Below, piece after piece: positions 50,114 to 58,148 of a DNA stretch of 64,000 nt. Under the pieces are notes generated by a model. It was not told the origin of the DNA. It made no database searches and worked only from the letters and a program-made list of their open reading frames with translations. The stretch is from Adonisia turfae CCMR0081 (GTDB lineage: Bacteria; Cyanobacteriota; Cyanobacteriia; Phormidesmidales; Phormidesmidaceae), in NCBI RefSeq assembly GCF_011009555.1, contig NZ_QXHD01000001.1, forward strand, positions 1 to 64,000. The letters are read 5' to 3'. Position 1 is the stretch's first letter. Every line of letters starts with the position of its first letter. The position numbers and the translations under genes are program-made.

Positions 50114-51202
50114 TTAAAGGTTGTCGGAACATCGCCTAAATCTAGCAAAAAGATAGTTTCGAAATCCCCCTAAAGCTTTGGTTGAAGTCCATAGAGTTGG
50201 TAGATGACCTTTTGGAGCTAACCTATCAAAAGTTAGTTTGTTATAGTTCATCCATATTCCATCCTTTTTCCATCCAACTATTTCATTGAATAATTCACTC
50301 TTTTCACCGGATTCAATCCAAATTCTATTCTGTACAGAAAAACCGAAGTGATTATCACTAAATGCTGACCATAGCTCATCCATAAGCAACCAATCTTCAC
50401 AAGATATTATTTCTATATCTTCTATTCTCAAAAGTCTTTCGTTACCGATAATTTTTTCTGTTTCCTGATCAGCCTCCTTCCAATTTCCGTTTTTTAAGAA
50501 ATCGGAAAGCTTTTGAAATTTAATTTGATTGTTCCGAGGTAAAGAAACTAATGTTTCAGTTTTTTCATATGTTTCACTAGTTCGAACAGTAGCCTTTGGA
50601 ACGCTTTTAAATAAAGAATTAGGTAATAGTTGAGAACTTTGATGAAGTACAGGGATATCTGCTTGAGGTATCCCTGCCATCTTGATTGCAACACAAGCAT
50701 TCCGGTAAGCAAACTCTACATCTCGTCCTGCACCAAGGGCATCATAGAAAGCTACAGCAAATTCGATAGCAGCGCGATCTCCAATTTGATCGCTCATACC
50801 GATGACATACGGGATATGTTGTGAAATTGCTTCGGCTTGCACTGTAGAGTAGCAAGCATTAAGTAATACACACTTGAGACGATCAGCATAGAGTTCAAAT
50901 AGAGCACTTAAGGCACTAGCATCTAATAGTTTGCTTCGTCCCATCTCGTCTTCTACAACCAATCCCCGCTGACCACTACCATGACCACTGAAATGCACCA
51001 CATGTGGCGTGTAATCAAGCATTGCTCTTTGAACATCACGCGGACGGACAGCAACCTTAGAAAACAGGCGAAACTGTTCCCGAAATCGAGAGCGCTCTAT
51101 CAAGCCTGCCTCAATCTCACGTCGTTCCTCATTTAGTCGTAGTAATCTTGTGTCTTTTGGATTAGCACTCAGGAATAAGACAGTAGTAGATTGAGGTTCC
51201 AT
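50114..51202 (-). CDS. CHAT protease - GUN4 fusion
   Basis: A 362-residue protein. Residues 1-195 form a CHAT caspase-like domain very similar to that of the 10322-13519 protein, with His74 (HVVHFSGHGSG) and Cys117 (VLLNACYST). A short linker (about 196-225) leads to a GUN4 domain (about 228-350): LSDFLKNGNWKEADQETEKI, WLLMDELWSAFSDNHFGFSVQ, VGWKKDGIWM and APKGHLPTLW. GUN4 binds Mg-protoporphyrin and regulates chlorophyll synthesis and tetrapyrrole signalling. Fusion to a protease suggests control by tetrapyrrole binding. It is convergent with the DUF262-DUF1524 gene (16 bp between stops). Confidence 0.9.
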   Translation of the reverse strand: MEPQSTTVLFLSANPKDTRLLRLNEERREIEAGLIERSRFREQFRLFSKVAVRPRDVQRAMLDYTPHVVHFSGHGSGQRGLVVEDEMGRSKLLDASALSALFELYADRLKCVLLNACYSTVQAEAISQHIPYVIGMSDQIGDRAAIEFAVAFYDALGAGRDVEFAYRNACVAIKMAGIPQADIPVLHQSSQLLPNSLFKSVPKATVRTSETYEKTETLVSLPRNNQIKFQKLSDFLKNGNWKEADQETEKIIGNERLLRIEDIEIISCEDWLLMDELWSAFSDNHFGFSVQNRIWIESGEKSELFNEIVGWKKDGIWMNYNKLTFDRLAPKGHLPTLWTSTKALGGFRNYLFARFRRCSDNL

Positions 51203-51349
51203 CGCTTAAGTGTTTTAGCCGTAGGAATACTCTACCCATTAGTAGAGCGATAATTTTCGATAAGGTAGGGCTAGCAAGAGAAGTTAGAGTGGAAATACAG
51301 CTTTCTAGGGAATTTAATGGGAGGCAGTTGCGATCACAACTCTCCACAC

Positions 51350-51526
51350 CTAAAACGGCACCACCACATCCCGCAACGCAATAAGCCGCAGCACCGATTC
51401 CGGCAACCGCGCCGCCAGCAAACATTGCTCATCCACCGTCAGCACCTCATACTGACTCTCAGGCTGCTGACGGTGGCCGACGAGGTCGCCTGCGCGTAGC
51501 GATTGGATTACCTGGTTACCTACCAC
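51350..51526 (-). CDS. small hypothetical protein overlapping its upstream gene
   Basis: A 58-residue protein with a GTG start (51526). Its start overlaps the stop of the 51520-51741 gene (GTGGTAG), implying translational coupling. The sequence MVGNQVIQSLRAGDLVG ... YEVLTVDEQCLLAARLPESVL is compact and protein-like. It is too short for routine ORF calls. Function unknown. Confidence 0.55.
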   Translation of the reverse strand: MVGNQVIQSLRAGDLVGHRQQPESQYEVLTVDEQCLLAARLPESVLRLIALRDVVVPF

Positions 51527-51741
51527 TCCATCAACCTCGGATCATAATCACTACTATCCATCGCCTCCGCCGGACCCCCAACATCGCCCACATCCTGCAT
51601 CCACGCCTCAAACCGTGCCGCCTGACTCAGCGCCACATGGTACGGCAATGGTCGAAAATACTTCAGCTTGCCCGTCGCTGGCTGCGATCTAGGCAACGGG
51701 GCGACTACCTGGCTAGCAATTAGCTGTTTCGGTCGGCGCAT
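51520..51741 (-). CDS. small hypothetical protein
   Basis: A 73-residue basic-then-acidic protein (MRRPKQLIASQVVAPLPRSQ ... GGPAEAMDSSDYDPRLMEW). It is the first gene of a translationally coupled pair with the 58-residue protein. Small coupled pairs on plasmids are often toxin-antitoxin units, but no toxin fold is recognisable here. Confidence 0.5.
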   Translation of the reverse strand: MRRPKQLIASQVVAPLPRSQPATGKLKYFRPLPYHVALSQAARFEAWMQDVGDVGGPAEAMDSSDYDPRLMEW

Positions 51742-52738
51742 CAGTACTTATCCTACGATTGAACGGCTTGATTCTAAACGGATGACATTACCGCTCGCGG
51801 TGACATCAACCACAGCACCCCATAGAGTTATCTCACTGATAGGCAGAAATAGCAGTGACAAATAACAACATTAACGTTTGTATCAGAGAAGAGATTTTGA
51901 AGCACCACAGGAATATGCTGTACACATGAGCTGAAAAGCTCATATCCACAACAAAAGGAGGTCTAACGATAGATATTTCGATAGAATCATCCGACAGTTC
52001 AAAAACAGCATCCAAACACATCACTGATATTTCTTCTTACTTGCACTAGAGAGCACTGTTTATAGTAGGTTCACCTGATATACAACAACTCTGAGAAGTC
52101 TTGTTTATTGTAGAAGAGCCCCTCAGTCGATTGTTCTGGGTGCTGTTGTGCTTTAAAGCTTCACGAACTCAATCGCCCAACGCTACAACTCACTGGGCAC
52201 CAGCAAAAGGCAATCCAAGAATCCTTCAGTCAATATCAAAACAACTCATTACGCTGTGATCACATCCCCAACCTAAGCAAAAATGATGGTTGTGTAAGCA
52301 GACAGTATGGTTATTCTGCCAAGGGGGTGGTCTGCCACATATCGGCATACAGTGGATTCACGGACAAAGCAAACTATTGCATAACTTCCTATCTCGAACC
52401 CTATATCGCCTAAATGAATTTAGGTAAGTAAACAGCACACTGTATTGCTTATCTAAATTTAGATACCTCTAAATTTAGGCACCCTCTATATCTAAATCGA
52501 GGCCCCCATGGACGCTAAGGTTCATGGGGACTTCTTATATTGAATTGATCTTGGCTGGTTGCAAACTGACCAGTCAGCGCTGACGCGTATAGCCCAAAGG
52601 GCATGGCTAACGCTTTTCTTGGATGCCCCTGTGGGCTTTAGGTGAAGCCACTCCAGAGGAGTATCGCAGCCACCTACCCCCCTTGTGACCTCTATCACCA
52701 CATTCCCTCAGCCAATTTCAGAAACCCCTTAAGCAACC
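51742..52738. other. long intergenic region with palindromes and REP-like sequence
   Basis: About 1 kb with no supportable gene. It contains two CTAAATTTAG palindromes (near 52455 and 52475), a hairpin CCCCATG/CATGGGG near 52503-52530, and cyanobacterial REP-like sequence from about 52588 to 52670 (AGCCCAAAGGGCATGGCTAACGC, then GGTGAAGCCACTCCAGAGGA). Confidence 0.45.
52588..52670. repeat. cyanobacterial REP-like palindromic repeat
   Basis: The GCCCAAAGGGCATGGCTAACGC-like and GTGAAGCCACTCCAGAGGAG-like blocks match the common cyanobacterial small dispersed palindromes (GCGAAGCC..CTC..GAG..GCATCGC type). ACTCC/GGAGT forms the stem. Confidence 0.5.
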
Positions 52739-52771
52739 TTCAGGTATCGGTCAGATAGCGTTCAGGTACCC
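52739..52771 (+). promoter_or_regulatory. three tandem 11-bp repeats, response-regulator-like site
   Basis: TTCAGGTATCG, GTCAGATAGCG and TTCAGGTACCC follow one another without gaps, ending 54 bp before the secreted repeat-protein start. The 11-bp direct-repeat spacing is typical of OmpR/PhoB-family response-regulator boxes. Confidence 0.5.
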
Positions 52772-52825
52772 CCGGCATTCTGTAGTCAATGAAGTTCATT
52801 CACTGATTCCCAAGGAGCTTTAACC

Positions 52826-53284
52826 ATGAAACGCACTATTCTTTCCGCTTTAACTGTTCTTGTTGCATCCGCTGCCATTGCCCCCGTTGCTTCCGCCTTC
52901 GAGCCTGCTAGCTTCAACATTCAAGAAGCCCGCCTCGAAGCCCTCGACCGCCGCACCAAGAACTCCGTCCACAAACTACGCCTTGAGCACCTCAACAATC
53001 AGACCAAGGCCATCGAAGATATCCAAGCGGCTCGCCTAGAAGCACTCGATGCCCGCACTAAGACAATCGACAACATCCAAGAAGCTCGCTTAGAGGCTTT
53101 AGACGCTCGTACTAAGAACACCGTTCACAAGCTACGTTTAGAACACCTCAACAACCAGACTAAAGCCGTTGAAGATATTCAAGCCGCTCGTTTGGAAGCA
53201 TTGGATGCACGCACCAAAGCTGTCGACAACATCCAGGAAGCTCGCTTGGAAGCACTGGACGCTCGTACTAAGTTCGTCCGCTAA
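52826..53284 (+). CDS. secreted repeat protein
   Basis: A 152-residue exported protein. A signal peptide (1-24, ILSALTVLVASAAIAPVASA) is followed by seven helical units of 16-18 residues with alternating consensus IQEARLEALDARTK and VHKLRLEHLNNQTK. Together they predict one long amphipathic or coiled-coil helix. An RBS AAGGAG precedes the ATG. Repeats are nearly identical in protein but clearly different in codons. A terminator follows at 53419. The upstream 11-bp repeats suggest regulation by a response regulator. A periplasmic or cell-surface structural role is likely. Confidence 0.85.
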   Translation: MKRTILSALTVLVASAAIAPVASAFEPASFNIQEARLEALDRRTKNSVHKLRLEHLNNQTKAIEDIQAARLEALDARTKTIDNIQEARLEALDARTKNTVHKLRLEHLNNQTKAVEDIQAARLEALDARTKAVDNIQEARLEALDARTKFVR

Positions 53285-53418
53285 CAGATTGCTAAGCTGT
53301 TGCGGTACTCAGGTCAACAAGCTTGGGTGCCCGCTGCAGACTCCGTAATCTGTGAAAGGCTTCATTCCCAGGGCACCCTTTTCCTACTCAGACTCTCCCT
53401 ACACACACCCTCTAGAGT

Positions 53419-53444
53419 CCCCGCCAATTGGTGGGGGCTTTTTT
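53419..53444 (+). terminator. rho-independent terminator
   Basis: Stem CCCCGCC/GGTGGGG (one G-U pair), AATT loop, then GCTTTTTT. It ends the secreted repeat-protein transcript. Confidence 0.88.
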
Positions 53445-53470
53445 GTTGGACAAAATCATTAATCCGTCGG

Positions 53471-53665
53471 TCAGTCCTCACCATTCTCATAATCTTCATC
53501 TGGATCTGGGGCCAGATCAGTCAAAGTTTGGATCGTCTTTTCAATTTCATCTAGCGCCTCACGAATCGTAAATATCTGATCATCCAAGTCAAATGCCAGA
53601 TCAAACAATTCCAGCCCTTGACTCATAACACCATTATTCACAAACTCCATCGCCAATTGATGTAA
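53471..53665 (-). pseudogene. 3' part of a gene split by an IS
   Basis: The minus strand encodes LHQLAMEFVNNGVMSQGLEL and an acidic helical tail (DEIEKTIQTLTDLAPDPDEDY) to the stop at 53471. Removing the IS and one copy of the 6-bp duplication joins it in frame to 55228-55380. The TTG start seen for the intact-looking frame is IS-derived, so this half is not an independent gene. Confidence 0.75.
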
Positions 53666-55233
53666 CTGCAGCAGCAGCAATTCCAAATTCCAATATACGG
53701 ACAGCAGAGCTGGACCGAAAAACTTCTCTTGTCGGGAATGTCATCCAGCATAAGAATCAAGAGGTATTTCTAATGGGTCCAGCCGGTTTGGTGTCATCAC
53801 GCATGAATTCAATCAAGGCTGTCCAACTCTCAAACCAGAGGTACTTGGTCAAGGCGACAATATCTTGGAAAAAGCCTTTTCGAGTGCCTCGAATTTGACG
53901 AATCCGTTGATAACGCTCATCTACATATCCCAAGATGGTATGAAACAGGAACGCTAACAGATTTAGGGTCAATAAAAACGAGGCGAGATGCTGTTGCCCA
54001 TGACCAAAATTGTGCTCTAAATGATACCCCTTCGTTTTGAGGACATTGTGGTTTTCATTTTCAGTTTTCCAACGACTGCGACCGGCCTCAACCACAGCAA
54101 TGACTTGCTGCGGGGTGTTGAGGTCTAGTGGGGTGATCCAACTATTGTGATAGAGACGTTTGCCATCTCGTTGTCGAGTGACGGTAACCTCACACCAATT
54201 AAGGACAAGGTCCGACGGGGTACCGCCTAATAGAACATCGGTTAAATATCGGTACTGATAGTGAACCATCTCCTTCCGCTGAGTTCGAGTTTTCTCGATG
54301 GTGTTGACCTGACCCTTGGCCGTATTGAACTCAATCCAATCGTAGAGCACTGGATGAGACTCCGGTAAACACACGAAGATAAAACTCATGCCCTGAGCTA
54401 GGACTGTTTCACACATGGGTAGACGACTGTACAGATCATCACCCAGCAAAATCACATCTCGGTGAGCAAACATCTGTCGATGGGCCATTATCCAGCGCTT
54501 GGCTGCGGCCTGTTCACAATCCTGCTTATCATGACCATCTTGGGGATGGATAAATTCAGGGGGCAACGAAATCACTGACGATTGGCTCGGGGAGACAAGC
54601 ACTGGCAAGATTGCTTTGTGACTGTAGGTAACCTGACCATTGCGATGCCTCCGGATTGAACAACACGGACACCCCACCTGATGGGAACTGTAGTATTCTG
54701 TGCCATCTAAGGTCACCAGTAGATGCTTGCCAAGCACTTCAAATCCACGCAGATATCCCTGGTCTTCTAGATGCTGATAATTCGAGCTGAACACACCCGA
54801 TAAACTTTGCGCAGGGAGGAGGTCCAGAATATTGCGAATCTGCTCAACACTCGGAATGCTCGTCAGACCAAATAGACTCTGGGCATTGTCTTGACCGTGA
54901 CAGGTTTGCAAATGTCGTTGGTATTCCAAGAATGACGCGCTTTGCATGAAAAATACGCCAAACGCTCCCAGAACAGCATCTTGGAGACTATAACGAGTCG
55001 CATTACTGGGCTCACGACCATCCGTTACAGTGGCGATGCTGGATGTCAGACGTCCTAGCAAACTGTCGAATCCGAGAATACTTGAGGCCATGGTGACTAC
55101 CTTGCCAAGGGCAAGATTCATTCGAATGAGTTGACTGTACTGGATAGTGGCACGATTTGCACAACTCGATTGCTAGCCACTTCTCTCTCATAAACTGTCC
55201 TTAAGTTTGAATTTGGAATTGCTGCTGCTGCAG
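53666..55233. mobile_element. insertion sequence with 33-bp inverted ends and CTGCAG target duplication
   Basis: Inverted ends are almost identical: CTGCAGCAGCAGCAATTCC at 53666 reading right, and the same at 55233 reading left, continuing through AAATTC to GGACAG. CTGCAG is present at both outer edges (53666-53671 and 55228-55233) and is the presumed 6-bp target duplication, so the IS proper is 53672-55227 (1556 bp). It carries one transposase gene and interrupts a small gene. Confidence 0.85.
53757..55121 (-). CDS. DDE transposase of the IS
   Basis: A 454-residue transposase. DDE-type candidates are Asp139 (LVTLDGTEYYSS), Asp228/229 (VILLGDDLYSRLP) and Glu354/356 (RWKTENENHNVLKTKGY). The spacing and the Y-(2)-R-(3)-E-(6)-K-like segment around RWKTENENHNVLK fit IS4-type or unclassified (ISNCY) DDE transposases. 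CPCCSIRRH near 151-159 is a small Cys-rich loop. I chose the first of two nearby starts. It is the only gene in the IS and appears intact, so the element may still be active. Confidence 0.88.
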   Translation of the reverse strand: MNLALGKVVTMASSILGFDSLLGRLTSSIATVTDGREPSNATRYSLQDAVLGAFGVFFMQSASFLEYQRHLQTCHGQDNAQSLFGLTSIPSVEQIRNILDLLPAQSLSGVFSSNYQHLEDQGYLRGFEVLGKHLLVTLDGTEYYSSHQVGCPCCSIRRHRNGQVTYSHKAILPVLVSPSQSSVISLPPEFIHPQDGHDKQDCEQAAAKRWIMAHRQMFAHRDVILLGDDLYSRLPMCETVLAQGMSFIFVCLPESHPVLYDWIEFNTAKGQVNTIEKTRTQRKEMVHYQYRYLTDVLLGGTPSDLVLNWCEVTVTRQRDGKRLYHNSWITPLDLNTPQQVIAVVEAGRSRWKTENENHNVLKTKGYHLEHNFGHGQQHLASFLLTLNLLAFLFHTILGYVDERYQRIRQIRGTRKGFFQDIVALTKYLWFESWTALIEFMRDDTKPAGPIRNTS

Positions 55234-55380
55234 GTCTTGACGAATCTGAGGTGGCCGAAAGTCCTCGTCATCTCCCAACAGTCGTCTCAACTGATCCACA
55301 TGATCCACCGCACTCAGCAACCGAGTCGTTTCAAACCCTTCATAGATCTTTTGGCGATACTCCTGAGTGTACTGAGGCAT
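55228..55380 (-). pseudogene. 5' part of a gene split by an IS
   Basis: The minus strand from ATG 55380 encodes MPQYTQEYRQKIYEGFETTR and RRLLGDDEDFRPPQIRQDLQ, after which the IS begins. A GGGAG RBS lies about 12 bp upstream. Joined to 53471-53665 it gives an intact frame of about 115 residues. A degraded copy of this 5' region is present at 60240-60335. Function unknown; helical protein. Confidence 0.72.
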
Positions 55381-55541
55381 CTGGCAAGCTCCCAATGGCA
55401 GTGGCGACCTGACAGTAGCATCGTTGAGGGTAGGGGCTCAAGTCAGGAGCAGAATACAGGAGGCTTCTAACTTTTACATTCTGCCTCCTAACCACACTAT
55501 CGTATGCTAACGGAACACGGTGGGAGAACAGGAATAGACAA

Positions 55542-56126
55542 ATGACCATCACCTACACCAACCGCAGTTTACAGACCTACTATTTGCATCAGGGCACCAC
55601 AAAAACCGGCAAACCCAAGTACTTTTTCTCAAAGAAATACGAGGGAAACCTGGTCGAGCAAATTCCTGATGGATTTGAAATTTATGAAAATCCTAATGCC
55701 CAGGTCTTTTTGCGTAGGATTCCAAAGAAGATTGTTACAGATGCCGAAGTGCAAGTCGTCAAGCAGGGTATGGAGAACTTTGCTAAAGTTAAGCCTTTTA
55801 TAATCGATGTCAAAAAAGAGATTATTTATATTTTTATCTCCAGTAACAACACTGACCAATTGTCAGAAATGATCAGAGCAACCGCAGGTCCGTTTACTCG
55901 AGATGCCGATACGATAGAACAGCTTATCCAGCAGTCAATTCGGTATACGTCTGACCTACGTTTTACCCTGATTGACAAGCAAACACGACGCTTTCAAACG
56001 GAACGGTATTGTTACCTTGGCAGAATTGATGATTGGATCCACATTGGCCATGAAGACTCGCTAGACGTGCTGGTCAAGACCTACTTACCGCATCTGGGGC
56101 AAGAGTCATTTTTTGAACTGCATTAG
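55542..56126 (+). CDS. hypothetical protein
   Basis: A 194-residue soluble alpha/beta protein of unknown function, RBS AGGAA. The start MTITYTNRSLQTYYLHQGTT is followed by KTGKPKYFFSKKYEGNLVEQIPDGFEIYENP and an IIDVKKEIIYIFIS strand. The N-terminal segment resembles a small beta-hairpin module (Y-(x)-GKPxYFFS) that I have seen in cyanobacterial hypotheticals, without a known role. It lies between the IS and the TIR genes. Confidence 0.75.
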   Translation: MTITYTNRSLQTYYLHQGTTKTGKPKYFFSKKYEGNLVEQIPDGFEIYENPNAQVFLRRIPKKIVTDAEVQVVKQGMENFAKVKPFIIDVKKEIIYIFISSNNTDQLSEMIRATAGPFTRDADTIEQLIQQSIRYTSDLRFTLIDKQTRRFQTERYCYLGRIDDWIHIGHEDSLDVLVKTYLPHLGQESFFELH

Positions 56127-56139
56127 CGATAGCTGTAGA

Positions 56140-56174
56140 GTTGCGTTGGCAGAGCCGCTCCAGCGAAGCATCAC
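56140..56174. repeat. cyanobacterial REP-like palindromic repeat
   Basis: TTGCGTTGGCAGAGCCGCTC followed by CAGCGAAGCATCAC, the same repeat class as at 52588-52670. Confidence 0.5.
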
Positions 56175-56187
56175 ACCTCCCCGCCCT

Positions 56188-56668
56188 GGTTACCCTCAAA
56201 ACCTTGATGCATAATGACGAACGAAGGACCTGAGGATAGGTAGTGACCAAAGACTTCTTCATCAGCTACAACAGCGCTGACCGTCAGTGGGCCGAATGGA
56301 TCGCCTATGTTCTGGAAGAGCATGGCTACAGCGTCATCATCCAAGCCTGGGATTTTCGACCTGGCGGCAACTTCATTCTGGACATGCAGAAAGCAACGGC
56401 TGAAGCCAAACGTACCGTCATGGTGCTATCCGACGCTTATCTCCAGGCCCTATACACCCAACCAGAATGGGCTGCTGCTTTTCAGCAGGATCCGATGGGT
56501 AGCGATCTCAAACTCCTACCCATTCGAGTGGTCCCCTGCCAACCACAAGGAATGCTAGCTGCCGTAGTATACATAGACTTCGTCGGCAAAACAGCTGAAG
56601 AAGCCGAGCAACTTCTCCTCACAGCCCTAGAAGAGCGAGCCAAACCTACAAAGCGTCCTGCTTTTCCA
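56188..56668 (+). repeat. tandem duplication, copy 1 (leader plus TIR domain)
   Basis: The sequence from GGTTACCCTCAAAACCTTGA through the leader, the GTG start and the TIR domain to the CCAGACTCTAC region recurs at 57660-58148 with only scattered substitutions. Each copy runs into a different downstream domain, so the duplication created two TIR effectors with different partners. Confidence 0.85.
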
Positions 56669-57580
56669 GACTCTACTACTTCTGGGAATTTTAAGTCAGT
56701 GGTCGCATCACCACTAGAAACACAAAAATCTCCTGGCCCTCCCTTGTCGAAGTATTCATACAATGTGGTAACTGTAAACGACAAGGGCATGATCAACAGC
56801 CAGCAACAGAAAACTACAGAATATTTTCGAGAAAATCTTGGAGATAATGTCTATCTAGACATGGTGAAAATTCCAAGTGATCACTTCTCTATGGGAGCAT
56901 CCAGAAGTGATAGACATCGGGTAAAAGTTCCTTCTTTCTTCATGAGTAAATATCCAATCACTCAAGAGCAATGGAAATTTATTTCTCGGCTTGATAGCTC
57001 ACAGGATATCTCTAAAGAAGGTGAATATTCTTATATCAAGTACAAAATGTACACTATGCGCAGTAATACTTCGCTTTGCAAAGATAATCGCTTACCTGTG
57101 GAAAACATTTGTTGGTTTGAAGCAGTTGAATTCTGCACTCGTCTATCAAAACTTACTAATCGCCAATATCGTTTGCCTAGTGAAGCGGAATGGGAATATG
57201 CCTGCCGAGCTGGCACAACTTCCTACTTTCACTTCGGAAACTGCCTTACACCAGATTTAGCCAGTTACCTCCCTTATTCGTTACGGGGATGGCGTCTGCG
57301 AGCAACAATTGTAGGACGTTTTCCGGCTAATAATTTTGGTTTGTATGATATGCATGGCAATGTGTGGGAATGGTGCCAAGACACTTGGCATCAAAACTAT
57401 CAAGGCGCTCCAAATGATGGGAGTGCCCGAGATAGCAAGAATTTTTCATCACACAAAGTGATCCGTGGCGGGGCTTGGTACTGTATACCAAGGCTCTGCC
57501 GCTCTACCTATCGGCACCGTTTTGACTCTATGTATAGCGATCACAGTATTGGTTTTAGGATATGCTGTTCTTTCCCCTAA
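56243..57580 (+). CDS. TIR - formylglycine-generating-enzyme-like fusion
   Basis: A 445-residue protein with a GTG start and GAGGAT leader. TIR domain (1-140): DFFISYNSADRQWAEWIA, GGNFILDMQKATAEAKRTVMVLS and the putative NADase Glu75 (YTQPEWAAAF). A linker (about 140-200) precedes an FGE/SUMF1 fold (about 205-445): VKIPSDHFSMGAS, YPITQEQWKF, RLPSEAEWEYACRAG, FGLYDMHGNVWEWCQD and GGAWYCIPRLCRSTYRHR ... SIGFRICC. TIR cleaves NAD+ or signals. The FGE fold here probably senses or binds a ligand, as in other TIR-FGE pairs, rather than acting as an enzyme. It is the first of a tandem pair of TIR genes. Confidence 0.9.
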   Translation: MTKDFFISYNSADRQWAEWIAYVLEEHGYSVIIQAWDFRPGGNFILDMQKATAEAKRTVMVLSDAYLQALYTQPEWAAAFQQDPMGSDLKLLPIRVVPCQPQGMLAAVVYIDFVGKTAEEAEQLLLTALEERAKPTKRPAFPDSTTSGNFKSVVASPLETQKSPGPPLSKYSYNVVTVNDKGMINSQQQKTTEYFRENLGDNVYLDMVKIPSDHFSMGASRSDRHRVKVPSFFMSKYPITQEQWKFISRLDSSQDISKEGEYSYIKYKMYTMRSNTSLCKDNRLPVENICWFEAVEFCTRLSKLTNRQYRLPSEAEWEYACRAGTTSYFHFGNCLTPDLASYLPYSLRGWRLRATIVGRFPANNFGLYDMHGNVWEWCQDTWHQNYQGAPNDGSARDSKNFSSHKVIRGGAWYCIPRLCRSTYRHRFDSMYSDHSIGFRICCSFP

Positions 57581-57659
57581 AAATCTGTAATCTTCCGCCA
57601 TACAAGGTCTAAATTGAATAGATGAGATGTGAAATTTGTTATCTTGCATCACCATTACT

Positions 57660-58148
57660 AGTTACCCCCAAAACCTTGATGCATAATGACGAACGAAGGA
57701 CCTGAGGATAGGTAGTGTTCAAAGATTTCTTCATCAGCTACAACAGCGCTGACCGTCAGTGGGCCGAATGGATCGCCTATGTCCTGGAAGAGCATGGCTA
57801 CAGCGTTATCATCCAAGCCTGGGATTTTCGACCCGGTGGCAACTTCATTCTGGACATGCAGAAAGCAACCGCTGACGCCAAACGTACCGTCATGGTGCTA
57901 TCCGACGATTATCTCCAGGCCCTATACACCCAGCCAGAATGGGCTGCCGCTTTTCAGCAGGATCCAATGGGTTGAGATCGCAAACTCCTACCCATTCGAA
58001 TCGCCCCCTGCCAACCAAAAGGAATGCTAGCTGCCGTAGTATACATAGACTTCGTAGGCAAAACAGCCGAGGAAGCCGAGCAACTTCTCCTCGCAGCCTT
58101 AGAAGATCGCGCCAAACCCACAAAGCGTCCTGATTTTCCAGACTCTAC
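57660..58148 (+). repeat. tandem duplication, copy 2 (leader plus TIR domain)
   Basis: Partner of 56188-56668. Three nearby substitutions turn the GGT AGC GAT CTC of copy 1 into GGT TGA GAT CGC, creating an in-frame stop at 57973-57975. Confidence 0.85.
57715..57975 (+). pseudogene. TIR domain interrupted by an in-frame stop
   Basis: The 86-codon piece encodes DFFISYNSADRQWAEWIA through the PEWAAAF putative catalytic Glu and stops at TGA in the segment DPMG-stop-DRKLLPIR. In copy 1 the matching codon is Ser. The frame after the TGA is the same and open to 58860, so the original gene ran 57715-58860 (about 381 residues: TIR, winged helix, EAD). Truncation removes the last beta strands of the TIR fold. 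Either it is a pseudogene or an ATG at 58024 restarts translation. Confidence 0.75.

Noticed and set aside
51833-52024. 63-codon minus-strand hydrophobic frame
   Set aside because: It has a plausible TM but no RBS and lies in a region full of palindromes. Too weak to support.
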